Below, in pieces: positions 5,076 to 5,292 of a stretch of DNA of 5,292 bases. Within the stretch, counting starts at the first letter, position 1. The number at the start of each line of letters is the position of its first letter. The stretch covers positions 1-5,292 of the forward strand of contig JAHFJB010000040.1 in assembly GCA_023246135.1 (NCBI GenBank), written 5' to 3'. A model generated the notes under the pieces. It did not search any database, had not been told where the DNA came from, and worked only from the letters and a program-made list of their open reading frames with translations. A program made the translations under genes and the position numbers. Origin of the DNA: Candidatus Parcubacteria bacterium. GTDB lineage: Bacteria; Patescibacteriota; Patescibacteriia; UBA1558; GWA2-36-10.

Positions 5076-5080
5076 TTTTT

Positions 5081-5110
5081 AATTTAACATAAAAGTTTAA
5101 GGGTTGTCAA
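5081..5110 (-). promoter_or_regulatory. Promoter of the structured RNA
   Basis: A perfect TTGACA -35 lies at 5110-5105. The -10 is weaker: TTAAAT (5087-5082) at 17-bp spacing, or TAAATT (5086-5081) at 18 bp with a TG one base upstream. Transcription would start near 5074-5076, before the long helix. The -35 overlaps that of the divergent smpB promoter. Confidence 0.6.
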
Positions 5111-5116
5111 ATACCC
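5101..5116. repeat. Short inverted repeat around the shared -35 region
   Basis: GGGT (5101-5104) and ACCC (5113-5116) flank TGTCAAAT and form a 4-bp inverted repeat centred on the overlapping -35 elements of the two divergent promoters. This could be a protein site, but arms this short may occur by chance. Confidence 0.3.
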
Positions 5117-5132
5117 AAAAATATTCTATATT
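5104..5132 (+). promoter_or_regulatory. smpB promoter
   Basis: TTGTCA (5104-5109) and TATATT (5127-5132) are separated by 17 bp, each 5/6 to consensus. Transcription would start near 5139, leaving a leader of about 16 nt that has no SD before the smpB ATG at 5155. Confidence 0.7.
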
Positions 5133-5149
5133 TAGCTTAAATCAGCCAA
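5132..5149. promoter_or_regulatory. Operator-like palindrome in the smpB leader
   Basis: Read on the minus strand this is TTGGCT-GATTTA-AGCTAA. Its two 6-bp half-sites are identical to those of the palindrome at 3576-3593, with the same 6-bp spacing and a different centre. It overlaps the last base of the -10 and covers the predicted start site, where a bound repressor would block smpB transcription. The regulator is unknown. Confidence 0.4.
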
Positions 5150-5154
5150 ATTTT

Positions 5155-5292
5155 ATGAGTAATTTAGCCTACAATAAAGAAGCGGGTTTTAACTTCAGAA
5201 TCATGGAAGAATTTGAGGCTGGTTTGGTTTTGACAGAACAAGAGGTCAAATCTATGAAATCCGGACACTTGAGCTTAAAGGGCTCTTTTATT
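5155..5292 (+). CDS. smpB: SsrA-binding protein SmpB, N-terminal 46 residues (3' end beyond window)
   Basis: SmpB binds the tRNA-like domain of tmRNA and brings it to stalled ribosomes during trans-translation. The 46 visible codons cover the start of the conserved OB-fold: LAYNKEAGFNFRI (4-16, matching the NKKAxHDYxI block), MEEFEAGLVLTEQEVKSMKSG (17-37; the family signature is FEAGIVLxGxEVKSLRxG) and LSLKGSFI (39-46). The usual Gly in the LTG(T/Q)EVKS segment is Glu here. The ATG at 5155 fits the short N terminus seen in compact SmpB proteins. No SD precedes it. It is the only rightward gene and is transcribed divergently from the structured RNA. The tmRNA gene itself is not visible in this window. 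A full-length protein would be about 150 residues. Confidence 0.94.
   Translation, partial: MSNLAYNKEAGFNFRIMEEFEAGLVLTEQEVKSMKSGHLSLKGSFI

Noticed and set aside
4937..5080. A tmRNA (ssrA) gene, given the adjacency to smpB
   Set aside because: No tRNA-like acceptor end, no T-loop GTTCGAATC-type motif, no CCA end and no tag reading frame with its usual Ala-Ala ending is present.
1..5292. CRISPR arrays, tRNA or rRNA genes, insertion sequences
   Set aside because: No spaced direct repeats, clover-leaf signatures, rRNA segments or transposase frames were seen.

Overview
This window looks like chromosomal DNA from a small-genome bacterium, most plausibly of the Candidate Phyla Radiation (Patescibacteria). 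That placement is an inference from three things. The genes are short and tightly packed. The YigZ-family protein is reduced to one domain. The DHFR and SmpB variants look like those I associate with that group. The composition is AT-rich, many starts lack a clear Shine-Dalgarno (SD) sequence, and TAA, TAG and TGA all occur as stops. The long genes contain no in-frame TGA, which argues against the UGA=Gly code of Gracilibacteria and SR1.

Layout. Ten protein genes run on the minus strand from about 4906 down to the left edge, and one (smpB) runs rightward off the right edge. In minus-strand order the genes are: a 43-codon membrane peptide; a 72-residue two-helix membrane protein; a single-domain YigZ/IMPACT protein; a YgjP-like zinc metallopeptidase; an 87-bp gap with a promoter and an operator-like palindrome; an inositol-monophosphatase-family phosphatase; a HIT protein; a 52-bp gap; dCMP deaminase; a P-loop kinase; thymidylate synthase (thyA); and dihydrofolate reductase (folA, cut by the left edge). 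Most junctions are 1-15 bp apart or overlap, so these are probably two or three transcription units.

Function. The left half is a compact dTMP-making module. dCMP deaminase makes dUMP, ThyA methylates it to dTMP while oxidising methylene-THF to DHF, FolA regenerates THF, and the kinase between them is well placed to phosphorylate a deoxynucleoside monophosphate, perhaps dTMP. Bacteriophage T4 carries the same four activities.

The most interesting part is 4907-5154, between the leftward genes and smpB. It holds a previously unrecognised-looking structured RNA on the minus strand, about 140 nt long. It has its own TTGACA promoter and folds into a long rod of 24 pairs over 26 positions. An apical C-rich loop carries CCUCCUU, the anti-SD sequence. 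It ends in an intrinsic terminator. Its promoter shares the -35 region with the divergent smpB promoter. It could be a free small RNA or a leader that controls the leftward operon. I could not assign it to a known family.
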